NCBI GenBank assembly: GCA_028023455.1
Contig: JAQFVV010012512.1
Span: 3,505,935-3,569,934, forward strand
From: Epiperipatus broadwayi
Lineage: Eukaryota > Onychophora > Udeonychophora > Euonychophora > Peripatidae
Direction of reading: 5' to 3'
Length of the DNA: 64,000 nt
Shown here: positions 1-10,992 of the stretch, one piece after another
How positions within the stretch are numbered: position 1 is the first letter of the stretch
How the letters are laid out: every line of letters starts with the position of its first letter
Translations under genes and position numbers: made by a program
Notes under the pieces: model-generated
Databases searched by the model: none
What the model saw: only the letters and a program-made list of their open reading frames with translations
Told to the model about the DNA's origin: nothing

Positions 1-914
1 CATTTTAATCCACAAAATAGTTCTTGCAACGCTGCTGTAAAAAGTTTTGGAGATATGGATTTACCCTGTCTTACACCCTTCTCAGTGTTGACTTTCCCAG
101 TATCATTATGTAATCCAATTGTTACTGTTGCATTTTTATAAATATTCTTTAAAATATGACAATATCCTGGATCTATACCTTGGTGATCCAATGCATTAAT
201 CACTGAAGAAATGTTTATAGAATCAAATGCCTTTTCATAATCTACAAATCCATAGCATAATGGCAACTCATATTTATTTTCCCTATCTATAACTTCTCTC
301 AATGCCTGGATATGATCTACTGCACTAAAACCACTTTTAAATCCAGCTTGTTCTATTTGTTAGTGGAAATCCAATATTCTCTGTAGATGAGTTGTTATTA
401 TCTTTGTAAAAATTTTGTATAAAACTGATAAAAGGCTAATAGGTCTGTAATTTCTAATATCTTCTTTATCATCTTTTTAAAATATTAATATTAATACTGC
501 AGTCTTCCAAATCATCTGGTACATCTTTATCATTTAGACATTTGGTATATAACTTTGCTAAAAAAAATTATATTTCTTTACCTGCTTCTTTTAATATATC
601 CATTATAATTCCATCATTACCTGGAGCCTTTCCTTTCTTCATAGATTTAATTGCATGTCTCACTTCTTCATTTAAAATTCTGGTTGATTCGGAAGATATA
701 ATAGATATAGGAGGTTATTACTATATAATTCTTGATAAAAGTCTTCTATCCATTTTATGATGTCATCTCTCTTTTTAGTGATAATTCCATCTTTTTTCTT
801 ATTGCAGATATAAACTTCCTACCAATACCAAAATGTTGTTTTGCACTCTGGAGATTTTTATTCTCTTCTACAGCTTTCCTTGCTAGTTCACAGTTATACT
901 TTCTTATATCATTT
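1..914 (-). pseudogene. RTE reverse transcriptase, fingers and palm, broken
   Basis: Pieces of RT read across frames. A block like MKKGKAPGNDGI lies near 600-660, NYRPISLLS near 430-460, EQAGFKSGFSAVDHIQAL near 310-360, PLCYGFVDYEKAFDS near 200-275, and GVRQGKSISPKLFTAALQ at 20-90. They fall in the right order for an RT, but stops and small shifts separate them (for example a stop beside the EQAGF block). The YYDD-like catalytic box, here expected to be FADD, would be past the left edge. It is a typical dead 5'-to-middle portion of an RTE element. Confidence 0.8.
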
Positions 915-1514
915 TCAACTCTTCCACACCATTTTACAAAATTCAAGGTATTCATTACTTTTTAATGCATCATTTTTGTATATCTTCATATTGCTTCTTT
1001 TCTTCATAAATTCTCTAGTCGCAGTAGAAATTTTATTGGTCAGTTGCTGCTTTTTTCTACCAGCTATCTTTGTTGCAGTTTTTAAAAGTGTATCAGTTAT
1101 TTTCTTATTAATTTCATTCAAATCTGAATCATGTTCAAAATCTACTAATACTTGAAACCAATTTGTAAGCTCTAATTTAAATTCATTAAAATGTTTCTGG
1201 AGATTAGGAATATCAACTGTAAATATTGTTTTTCTTAATAATTTTTGTCTCTCTAGTTTTGCATTAACAGGTATCTTACATCTTACTAATGGATGATCAC
1301 TTCCTGCATTAAATTTATTAATAACATTACAATCTTTAAAAATGTATTTTCTGTTAGTCAAAATACAATCCAATTCTGCTGTATCTTCATTTGGATCATT
1401 CCCTGTCCATTTGCTTTTAACATTTTTCTCAAAAAAAGAATTCATAATATAAAGGTTTTTTTTTTCTGCAAATTTCTCAAGTCTGTCCTCTCTCATTCCC
1501 ATTACGATAACCAA
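915..1514 (-). pseudogene. RTE endonuclease C-terminal part and linker to RT
   Basis: Continuation of the endonuclease in a shifted frame. It contains TAELDCILTNRKY, matching the conserved strand before the last catalytic block, and GSDHPLVRCKI (about residues 92-102), the Asp-His pair that ends the endonuclease domain. The rest is a lysine-rich linker (RKKQQLTNKIS, FMKKRSNMKIY) of the kind found between endonuclease and RT in RTE proteins. The ORF closes at 915; the linker and RT then continue with more frame breaks. Confidence 0.82.
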
Positions 1515-2019
1515 AATTACCTAGAGCACTTTCATCTTTCATTTCTTTATCAATTCTAGCATTAAAGTCTCCCATAACAATTTTAAAATGTTGTTTACTC
1601 TGATCAAAAGTCTTTTGTACATCCATATAAAAATCTACTACTTCATCACTATGAGAACTTGTTGGGGCATAAACCTGAATTATCTGCATTTTGTATCTGC
1701 TATTAAGTTTTATAACTAATCTTGCCACTCTGTCCAATACACCATCAATCTCCACAATGTTGTTCTTCCACTTTTTATTTATAATGAATCCTATTCCACT
1801 TGTATTGCCAATATTTGTGCCTTTGTAGTAGAGTACATATCCACTTTTTAAATCAATTGTCTCTTCAACTTTTCTTCTAACTTCACAAAGTCCAATAATG
1901 TCCCATTTAATATAAGACAATTCTTTTTCTAATTCTTGCAATCTTCCTTCACTTGAAAGTGATCTGCAGTTGTAAGTACCTAAATAAAAAGTTGGCATCA
2001 AATGGCAGCCTGGGTCCAC
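1477..2019 (-). pseudogene. RTE endonuclease domain, N-terminal part
   Basis: An open 180-residue stretch with the start of an exonuclease-endonuclease-phosphatase fold. GTYNCRSL (about residues 14-21) is the first metal-binding strand, GLCEVRR (about 43-49) carries the catalytic glutamate, and QVYAPTSSHSDEVVDFY is followed by VMGDFNARI (about 148-156) with the catalytic Asp and Asn. In RTE elements this domain nicks the target DNA. The frame ends at about 1477 while homology continues in the adjacent frame from about 1514, so a frameshift separates the two halves. The leading Met may be an artefact, because the domain starts only about ten residues downstream of it. Confidence 0.85.
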
Positions 2020-2152
2020 AATCAGGATTCTTAGCTCTCTCCGCCTTCGACCACCAACTGCTGCCTTGGTTGGTGATTTTAAAGCCTCCTGGGAATAAGG
2101 GCCATGATTTATTTTTGTCTGTCATAATTTTATATACATATTGGAAAATCAT

Positions 2153-3217
2153 TTATCATTTACACATACATTCATTCTGCCTTATCAGGCAACTGAGATG
2201 AAACACCATAGTGTTGCTTGATCTTAAACTCAGTGGTAAAAAACCAATAAACTCACCACGCTGGCTAATGCGTGTTGGTGAGCAGCCCATCCATATTCAT
2301 TTACTATATGAATAATCACATAGTAATAAAAGCTGCAACAACAAGAACGTATGGAGTGGACATTAGGAATTTGCCCTGCTCAGTTCCTTTAAGGCCTCCA
2401 ATAAGAATCAAAGGTCTCATTTCAGTTAATACCAAACTCCTTTCTGCAGCTCTATGTGAATTCTCTGCCCAAAAGCTTATTGAATTAACCAAGTACCAGA
2501 GTACTGCATCTAAATTAGAATACTGATCATCTACAATAGTTTGTTATTGCTTACCACATTCTCAACAAAATTTATTTTAGTGTCTTACTTTTAGAATTAT
2601 TTCACATAAGCTTTAATAATCCCCACACTATTAAGATGCGTGATATTATTCTGTAAACTCATATTCTTCAAATAACTTAACTTTTAAAATTATTTGCAGA
2701 TGAAATTAAAATTGGATCAATCATATATTATTTTTTATTTTCTAAAATAACTTAAATATATATATATTTCTCTTGTATGGATTCTTATTATATATATATG
2801 GGATAGACATCAGTGCTATCTTTATTATAATAATCATAAAGATTAGTCTTTTTTAAGATCCTATTCCTAAACATAACCGCTTTCATAATAATAAGTACAA
2901 AGGGATTTGGTCTGAACCCCAACTGAATAAATCCTTGGTACTATTCTATTAGCGTGTTGAAACCACTTGTTGGCATTGTTTCTATGAAAACACACAAAAA
3001 TATAATGTTATCAGGCCCACCACCTTATTTGTGAAATAATAAGAAGAAGAAGAATCGTACGGGTTAATGTAATTCATTTATTTTTCTTGGCCGCTCTTGT
3101 CTTTTAAATAAATCTTGTGTTAAAGATTTGCAGAGGCCCTTACTGTTGTTTTTTCAGGCACATATTCTTAAGGTTTTAGCCTTAAGAAATATTAAGTTAA
3201 TAAATTACTGTAATTCT
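2153..3217. other. No gene seen
   Basis: AT-rich sequence with a short open frame at 2272-2526 that has no recognisable motif. It holds a TA-rich stretch near 2755-2800. It could include more 5' leader of the LINE to its left, but I see no boundary or target-site duplication. Confidence 0.5.
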
Positions 3218-3280
3218 TTTTACAATTTCTTTTTGTATCTGGATATAATTACGAGAAAGCTTTTATACTCAGACATTTTA
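3218..3280 (+). repeat. Direct repeat, copy 1 of 2
   Basis: About 60 bp (tacaatttctttttg, then tctggatata, then cagacatttta) that recurs at 3851-3910 with a few changes, 633 bp away. The phrase ggttaatgtaattcatt also occurs twice nearby, at about 3063 and 3289. The two copies may be remains of one mobile repeat or of LTR-like ends. No coding sequence is seen between them. Confidence 0.6.
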
Positions 3281-3850
3281 TTGTACTGGTTAATGTAATT
3301 CATTGATTGATTTCCTTAATAAGTTATTGTTAAATTTATTTCATTAACAATTTTACGATGATAAATTTAAACCTTTAACCAGTGCCTACAAATTTCATCT
3401 TAGTCCTGCAATGTAGGGAAGGGATATGGTATGGCCTTTCACATCTGCAAGAATTAAAACTTATTAATTAACAGATGTTATTGCAAATATTCTATTCTAA
3501 TAGAATTCCCCATGTACGCCAATGGTTTGTGCTGGAAAATCCCCACTCCCTGCAAACTTTAAAAAGTCTACTATCATTGCTTGGCAGATAACTAACTACA
3601 TCGTGGTGGAAGAAATGAGAATGTTTTAATTACTGAACTGTATTTGACACTTTTTTTTTGGGGGGGGGATCATTTTTGAAAAGGAAAATTAATCTTTATT
3701 TATTCCAATAGCTATCTTTGAAAGAATATGTGACTAAGGTATGGTGGATAACATTAATGGCACACCTATTAATAACAATTAATAATTTTCCAACTCGGTT
3801 GTTTTTTTTTGTTGTTGTTGTTGTTTTTTGGCAATGAAGAAATGTATTAT

Positions 3851-3910
3851 TTTTACAATTTCTTTTTGTCTCTGGATATAACTACAAGAAATTTTACAGT
3901 CAGACATTTT
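3851..3910 (+). repeat. Direct repeat, copy 2 of 2
   Basis: Second copy of the roughly 60-bp repeat at 3218-3280, in the same orientation. Between the copies lie a T-run followed by nine or ten G (about 3650-3669) and a short (TTG)n run near 3808-3825. Confidence 0.6.
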
Positions 3911-5684
3911 AATTCTCGTAAGTATTCTCGCAAACTGTGACTTTTTTCAGGAGAACAGTGAAATTGTGGTTCCCCATAATCTTTTCGAATTATTTACACC
4001 TTACATGTTGGGTTTGGAAGCGGGATAATGGGCTTATAATTATTACTTTTTTATACTGTTAGGTAAGTTGTACCATAATTACTTTTGAATGCATATTGCA
4101 ATAGTTCTGCAAACTTCAAATCCATCCACCCTGAAATGGTACAATAGCGAAGTGTTAACACTGCTAAAAAATAGTATTGTGTGCCCTCGCACAAACTGCA
4201 TAAGACAAAGCAGGCCATTAGTTGCAACAGAAAAAAAGTTGTGGCTATATGGTTTGACTGTAGCCCACTAAATGGCATATTTATATGCGTTTAGATGTGA
4301 TCAACACCATCAAGCAGTTTCAACACACTAATAGAACAGTATCAAATCTCTATACAATAACTATAAGGAGTGGTCCTTTTTGGATCCTAAATCTAATTTA
4401 ATACAACTACATGTTATACAGGAATGACTTATTCGGAGTTGATCTCTTAACTCGTAAAACTGATAGGAATGTATTTTCTTATATGGATGCCAACAACTGT
4501 CAATTATTGAACATTGAACAAACCACTGTATGTATATAAATCCAGCTAAAATTCAATTTTTAGTAATCAAATATAAGTAACTATGAATGAATGAAACTAA
4601 TGGAAATAATTACAGCGTTAACTACAGTAATTTGTGACTAGGCAGTTTACATGTCTACATTGCATTTACATGATTATCATTATTTCTTTTTTTCCTCTTA
4701 TTAATAACTTATATACATTTCATAAACTTAGCATATTTATCTGTGTTATATATTTTTTTTTCTTTAAAAAATAATTTTGTCAAGTAAAGAGAAGTTTTTA
4801 CAATTCATTTCCATTATTTTTTTTAAACTGACAGTTTATTTTAAATAATATCTGGATAACAAAGACTATTTACAAATTCAGATTATTTAAAACTAAGTAC
4901 AAATTATTCTTTAAATATAAGACTCACCCAAAAAAATGTCATTTACTTTTTTGACAGATATAAGAAGTCCATAATTTCTAGCTGTTTTTTAAATAAGTGC
5001 TAATTCTTCATTTCAGCTAGAGTTATTCAAAGTGTTCCAGACCAGATCTAAGTGTTAGTAATGTCTCTCCTTTTTATTCACAAGAGATGCTGAAATCCTG
5101 GAATTACTATTCCAATCTGCCTAAAAGAATTACCAAAACTTAGTTTCTTCTTCAACCTCATTCTAGTACTTTTTTCCTCTCTCTCTTTTTTTAACAAATT
5201 TGCATAGATTTAGCATAGAAGAAAAACAATTTTTTTTTTTATTGAAATGAATAATAGATTGTTCATTTCAATATATATATATATTTTTCTCCATTAAAAA
5301 AAAATTGACATTATAAACAAAAGATGAAGATATTACTGACAACTGTTAATTTGTATTACAACAGTACTTTACCACAAACAGTATCTCTCACAATCTATTA
5401 TGCAATAAATACAAATTGGCATTTATTCAGAAATTTAAAACTAAAAATTTTTTAATGCCAACCTTACTTGTTTGGACAAATTTTATGTCTGGTGTTTGTA
5501 AATCACCTTCACATGGTTAGAAATTTTAAGTTAATACATAAAAGAAAAACCAGCCACATATGATTGTAGGAACAACCATATACCTGTAGTAGAATCAAAA
5601 ACCACCCATGTCAATGTAAAAAAATATAATATGAATGAGATCGTATTGAAAAAATAATAAACTTTTTTTTTCCTTTTTTTTTCT
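3911..5684. other. No gene seen
   Basis: AT-rich sequence. Open frames on both strands at 4051-4278 overlap each other, have no motifs and look like chance. Several long T-runs and a short TA array near 5270-5285 are present. Confidence 0.5.
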
Positions 5685-5872
5685 TTATATACATATAAGC
5701 TTCTAACTTATTTAATGATTATAGGTTCTCCAAGAAATATATGTATTGATTGAATGTGTACATGTATATATTCACTTGATTTTTCTTCCTATTAATTTTA
5801 TATATATATAAGCTTTCCATTTACCTAATGATATGAGGTCTTCCAAGAAATACATGTGTTGTTTGAAGATAT
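5685..5872 (+). repeat. Imperfect tandem duplication, unit about 113 bp
   Basis: About 75 bp at 5685-5760 (TA-rich start, aagctt, then ctccaagaaatatatgt) repeats at 5798-5872 with around a dozen differences, with the intervening T-rich spacer also similar. This is an old local duplication with no coding content. Confidence 0.65.
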
Positions 5873-8065
5873 ATTATAACGGTCGGGGATGAAGGTGAAG
5901 TATCCAGTCTTACCGCATCTGCCGACAAAGCGCCACTAGGCTACTTTGAACCTAGAAAATTTATAAAGTCGACAGATACGTGCTGTTAAGACCGCGACCG
6001 CCAGCCCAAGTCACTAGCTCAAGTAGATGCAGAAACTCAATATATTTATTAAAATATATTTTTAATAATAAAGAATAATAAAAAAAAGCAATCACTGAGT
6101 ATTAATACTACAAAAAAGATTTTATTTAAGTATATAATTAATAACACACAAACTTTAAAAAATTAATTTTTATAACACAAGAAGAAACTTATGTTTTATT
6201 CTTTTCCATTATTATTTTATTTGTTTTTAACTTTAATTTTAAATTTTAGAATGTTGAGTATAGATGAGCTACCTAGACGCACTCACCTAAAAGACTTTCA
6301 AACAATTGATTACGGGCTAAAAGTCCGCAGCCACACCAATGCTCACTTCCAGATATATATCAGCAACCAATGCAATATGAACATGTTAGCATAGAATCAC
6401 GCGATAAGAATGTGCATCTGAACAATGTGATATTATTGGAGAAAACATTAGCTTCAACCAGTATAGGAATGTGCTTCTATCTGGCGAAGGAATCATGTAT
6501 GTAATAATAAGAGAAAAACGCTGCATATGGATGAGAGAGCGGTCTTATCTTGCCGACTTATCTTCTCAATCCGTAGAATTGGAATGATCAATGGCGCAGG
6601 AAATACCTCTGCATCCATTTCAACGATATGACTACCTCTCTTTGGGGTCATGCATTCAGTTGGACTCGTAGCCCTAGGTGCTAACACACTTCACATTACA
6701 TTGATATAAACGTCCATATATCTCTCCACCAGCATTGACACAACTACGAAACAAATAGTCCGAAATCAAAACCCTCTTTAAAAGTAACATATTTAAATTA
6801 GTCTAGCAGCTATCTACACTCATCTAACATTTAAATCATTTTATTAATTTAATTCAAAACAAAAATCTTTAGTTTAATTAAGGTTTTAAAATCATTTTTA
6901 AGATAACATTTATATTTTAACTTTTTTTTTTTTCACAAATACTATTTTAACCTATTTTTAAAATTTATTAATGCACAAATAACAATGTGTTTCTATTTTT
7001 AAATTTAAGTTTGCAATCGCAAACCCCTACCCTATTACAAACAGATCTTTTTAGCATGAATAAACAAAAATAAAATACAATACATTTTGAAGAGATTACG
7101 TTTTAACTTTAGATCAGAGTTTTAAAATTGCAAAGTTTATAAAAGATACAGAAAGTTCAGGTTTATTCAGGAAAGAAAGTTTATAGTTCATTTTTTTAGA
7201 CACAAATAAAATCCGAAAGATTTTAAGCTTAAGAGAGTTTATATTTAAGTTGATCATTTATAAATTTATACCTCTTTTTTGTCCTGTGCTTATTCCTTCG
7301 CGATGAAGATCTAATTTACGCAAGGGCCCTTTTCTTGTGGACGATGACGATTTATGAAGCTTTGTGAAGATGGTTCCAATGGTTTGATCCTGGGATCCGT
7401 GAATAGGAAAGCTACCTTCGGCCAGCCGCATCGAAGGAAGCCCGTTGACGCTGACTACATTCTTAGTGATGGTGACAATAGCTTTTTAAAAATTTTCTGC
7501 TTTCAACAAAGACAATTGAATTTAAAATTTTAATTTTCTGATTCTCTCCAACTAACTAATTATTGTTTTGGATTTCTTTTTATAGTCCTCAGGTACCTTA
7601 TCTCTGGAATGCAGGATTCATCAGACATATTCCATATCTCTATTTTATTGGTTAATTCAGTTTGTCCAAGGTAAGATTTTGGGTTTTCCACTGAGGTCTG
7701 TGTCTCTATCTTTGGGTGGGAAAAGCAAGTCTTTTGTTTCTATTTCATAATCATTTTCTTTCCCATGGTCATTTTGCCCTAAGAATCTGTTTGTAATTTT
7801 TCTTTTTAAGATTAAAAACTCTTCACTAATATTAAAATCAAAAGGCTTTTTATTATACATTTTATTTAAAGATTAGAATCTTTGCTTCGATTCTATAATT
7901 TATTTATTTTTTAAAGCTTATTTTAATATTTAAATCAATCTAACATATTAATAAATTAATGATTCGTTATTTGTGCATTTTGACAGTTTGTTTTTAATTC
8001 TGTATTAGATAAAAAAAATTACTATTAAAATTTGAATGTAACACATGTATATATCCCGTTACAAT
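5873..8065. other. Possible decayed mobile element, class unknown
   Basis: A 2.2-kb stretch that is patchily GC-richer than its surroundings (5880-6020, 6240-6760, 7290-7490). Its left end reads ttataacggtcggg (from about 5875) and its right end reads tatcccgttacaa (to about 8063), so TTRTAACGG at the left matches the complement of the right end. TGTAACG...CGTTACA is a common type of retroelement terminus, but I see no second LTR, no reverse transcriptase and no transposase. A cytosine/glycine-poor open frame at 6493-6687 on the minus strand has no recognised domain. The assignment is weak. Confidence 0.25.
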
Positions 8066-8839
8066 ATATATATATATCCAATCAGTAAATGCATTTTTGG
8101 GAATCCTCCAATCCATAGACCAGTTACAAGCTTAGAACACCTACCAGATTGAATATCACGATTGCAATCTATTTAGCTTTAAAGCTTAAGTATATTTTCA
8201 ATTGTCTGGCATATAAATGGCATTAAAATGTTTAATATCACACTATTGAAACAGTAAGATTCGTATTCGAATCTTAAGTTTCACCTTTTTCTGTCGTCTC
8301 TCACTGACCGGTCTATCCCACCCAAATTTAAACTTTTTGGTATCGAATTGTGTGTGTAACAATATTAAAAATGTATAAATACATGTAGAGTTCAGCATAA
8401 ACACGCACACATTTCGATCTCAAATTAAAGGCAATAAATACGGATAAAATAATATAATTTAGATTTCTTTTAGTTAAATAAATTTTGTGTAATATTAATC
8501 ATTTATTTTGAATTTATAAAGTTTGTATTTATTGCTTAGTTTAAATTTCATTAAATAATAATTCTAACAAAATCTGATGCAATAATTAATTAAAGTTAAA
8601 ATAATTTTATTCCCTTTTGTCTTTGAAAATTTAAAAGCATCGGTCAGTGACAGATAATAAATTAATTATAGAAAAATTCCAAAAGAATGTAATTAACGAA
8701 TGTAAAAAAAAAAAAAAAAAAAACAACAAAACAAACAATAGCACAGCAGATTTCTTTCTAATTAAAACCAGCAAAAGCATTGATTATCCTGAGGGCAAGA
8801 TAAATAAAACCTAAAAATATCTCAACAGAAAAATTAAAA
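8066..8839. other. No gene seen
   Basis: AT-rich sequence ending in a poly(A) run of roughly 18 bases near 8705-8722, which could be the tail of an unrecognised retro-insert. No motif is readable in either strand. Confidence 0.45.
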
Positions 8840-9110
8840 GATCAAGATAAAAAAAGGAGGCCATCTTGGACTTGCTGGAGACTTGCACTTGAACTTTAGC
8901 TTTGCTCTCGAGTGGAGAGTCTAAAATATCTTAAAATAAATTGATATTGCCAAGGTATGACTGAGTAAGCACCGAGATTATTCTCCATCGGGAGATGGCC
9001 CACCGTATGCCGAACTCCACATTGCCCATCGTAAAAACACCATAATGATCTGCTACCTGAAATAGACAAGAAAGCCGCTGCTGTTAAAATCAATAAAATG
9101 CCAAAGACAA
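8840..9110. other. Unidentified GC-richer block with coding-like minus frame
   Basis: This block is distinctly richer in G+C than its flanks. On the minus strand 8896-9093 is open and reads, among others, GQCGVRHTVGHLPMEN and VIPWQYQFI. The composition looks like coding or old repeat sequence rather than chance, but I cannot assign it. I compared it by eye with U1, U2, U4, U5, U6, U12 and 5S RNA and found no match. Confidence 0.3.
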
Positions 9111-9659
9111 GAAAGAAAACTGCTAATCACGAACAATCTACTATTAAACAAATGGAAGAAAACATCTTATAAAACAGGTACCTGTGTGTGTATTCCAAAT
9201 TATAGAGTACTCTAGTAATAATAAGCTATAGCTCATCTCCTACTATTTGTCTAACTTCTAAAATGTTAAAATTGTAATTTTGTGAAACTAAAATTTGAGA
9301 ATTAATGTAATCTGTAAATTTCTCGCATAATCTAGCTTACCTCCCTCTATCCTTCTTAGGTGTGTATTTCTCAAATCTACACTTTATTTATAATTATTAT
9401 TGAAATATTACCTTCTCATAATTGTCTTAGTTTTATATCTAAATTTTTTTTTTGTTTTTTAATTTTTTATTATTTTTTTTTAATTAAATTTATTTATATA
9501 TAATAAAAAAAACACTCACAAAAAGAAATTATGATATTAAGGGTGCTACTTCTTATAATAAGGGGCTACCTTTTTTAAATATTTCTTTTATTATTTATTA
9601 TTTTTTTTATTTTATTTTTTTTTAATAATAAATTTTTTATTTTTTTTATAATTATACTT
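9111..9659. other. No gene seen
   Basis: AT-rich sequence with many T-runs between 9445 and 9659. No coding or repeat structure is recognised. Confidence 0.45.
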
Positions 9660-9966
9660 TTTTTTTTTTTTATATTGTTAATAGGGGGGGGGAGTTTGAA
9701 AAATAAATTTAAAACAAACCTAAAATTTTTATTTTTTTGTTGTGTTTGTATTAAGAGACGACGAATTGATAACCAACACCAAAACAAACCACAGTGGGAT
9801 GAAGGGGTAAAACCCCACCCCCCACACAAGAAAAAAAGAGAAAAATATCGTCGGGGGGGCCGACACCCCCCCCCCCAACCCCCAGGAAAAAAGAGGCCCC
9901 GACCGCCCCCTCCCGGGTTGGTCCCATGAGACCCCACCCCTTCGGGTCGAGGCAGAGACCAACCCG
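9660..9966. repeat. Homopolymer-rich G/C block with a 10-bp-stem hairpin
   Basis: A long T-run is followed by runs of G (9684-9692), then clusters of seven or more G and about ten C at 9855-9875, in a window that is otherwise AT-rich. At its right end cgggttggtc (9914-9923) is exactly complementary to gaccaacccg (9957-9966), giving a stem with a 33-base loop that itself contains ccttcgggtcg. Open frames on both strands here are low-complexity Gly/Pro/Lys strings and are not believable proteins. It may be a genuine structured sequence or a stretch of poor base calling. Confidence 0.5.
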
Positions 9967-10857
9967 AAACCCTTATAAACTTATTCACGGCATTGCAATT
10001 TCAGTGCTGCCATTTTATATCGTCCTTCTAAAGCGTACCACGTGTTCCTTTATTTAGTTTATCATTCTCTATATCACTCCGCCTCGGCATTATCTTCATC
10101 ATCCACTCTCAAATAAATGTTTGCCCTTAGTCGTAAAATAAATATTTTTATTAAATAAATGTATGTCCGCCGCTACTGATGACTCTTGCAGTGCAAAGTA
10201 TAAATTCCCTACAGCACGTATTAGAAATACTCCCTCGAGAACCTTAGGTAGCTAGATTACGCTTTCATATAAATGAATGCTCTTTATAAATAAATGTATT
10301 TTATATATAATAAAATTGTCAATTAACTATTGAAACTGAATATAAAATATGATTAATAACATTAATAATGTTTCTTTTATTAAATACGTAAATAAATAAT
10401 TTTAACTATACGTCTGTAGTTAAGTTTTCATTTATTCGATGCCCATTATATATATTTCCTCGATTATATATGTTAATTAATATTCGTTTGATTGTTGGCC
10501 AACTCGGAACCATGAATCTCGTGCATCTCCCTGACCACCGTGCCTAATGAAGTGTTTACTTATGTCGCATCAGAGGCGTTATTCCGTAGATTGTATTGTG
10601 GAACCGATAAACTATGTTCGAACTCGGTACCACGGGTGGCTTCGCTACTCGATGGTGCTGCTGTTCTGTGTGGTGGTCGAATTCTGCACTATGTTAACGA
10701 GATACACGTGTTTTGACTGTTACACTATAAACATCTCATAATGGATGGAGATGATTTCTGTTTACATTATAATACCCGATGAACTATATAAATTTCATTT
10801 TTATGTATATAATAGTTTTCAAAGCTTTTTATTGATCTTTCAGAAGGGAGGGAGGGT
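9967..10857. other. No gene seen; mildly GC-richer island at 10.49-10.70 kb
   Basis: Sequence between 10490 and 10700 is richer in G+C than its surroundings, and a short frame (10547-10741, plus) is open, but I recognise no motif. The remainder is ordinary AT-rich DNA. Confidence 0.4.
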
Positions 10858-10992
10858 ACATTAAAGTTATGAACATTGATATACTACATATATTATAATC
10901 AATACATGTTTGGCATGTGTGATTTATAACTCTACAAAGATTGAAAAAATATATATTACATTAAAACTTGAACCTTGATATATTACATATAT
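10858..10992 (+). repeat. Short direct repeat, about 100-bp spacing
   Basis: A 35-bp phrase (acattaaagttatgaac, then attgatatactac) at 10858 recurs at 10958 with about five differences. This is a small local duplication. Confidence 0.55.

Larger units (their letters stand above)
1..2152 (-). mobile_element. RTE-clade non-LTR retrotransposon (LINE), truncated by window edge
   Basis: A minus-strand LINE carrying, in order, an upstream leader (about 2020-2152), an AP-type endonuclease (about 2019-1270), a linker, and reverse transcriptase that runs off the left edge. The RT blocks GVRQGKSISPKLF (about 50-85) and FVDYEKAFDS (about 208-240) are typical of the RTE family, which copies itself by nicking DNA and priming reverse transcription on the nick. 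The catalytic FADD block would lie beyond position 1. The reading frame breaks near 1500 and repeatedly below 915, so this copy is dead. No tail is visible because the 3' end is outside the window. Confidence 0.88.

Noticed and set aside
4051-4278. Overlapping open frames on both strands
   Set aside because: No motifs, no repeat match, mutual overlap and ordinary AT-rich composition; best explained by chance.
8840-9110. snRNA or 5S rRNA gene
   Set aside because: By-eye comparison with U1, U2, U4, U5, U6, U12 and 5S landmarks found no match.
9575-9988. 137-residue Gly/Trp/Lys-rich frame on the minus strand and its plus-strand mirror
   Set aside because: The sequence is made of homopolymer G/C and T runs; the protein is pure low complexity.
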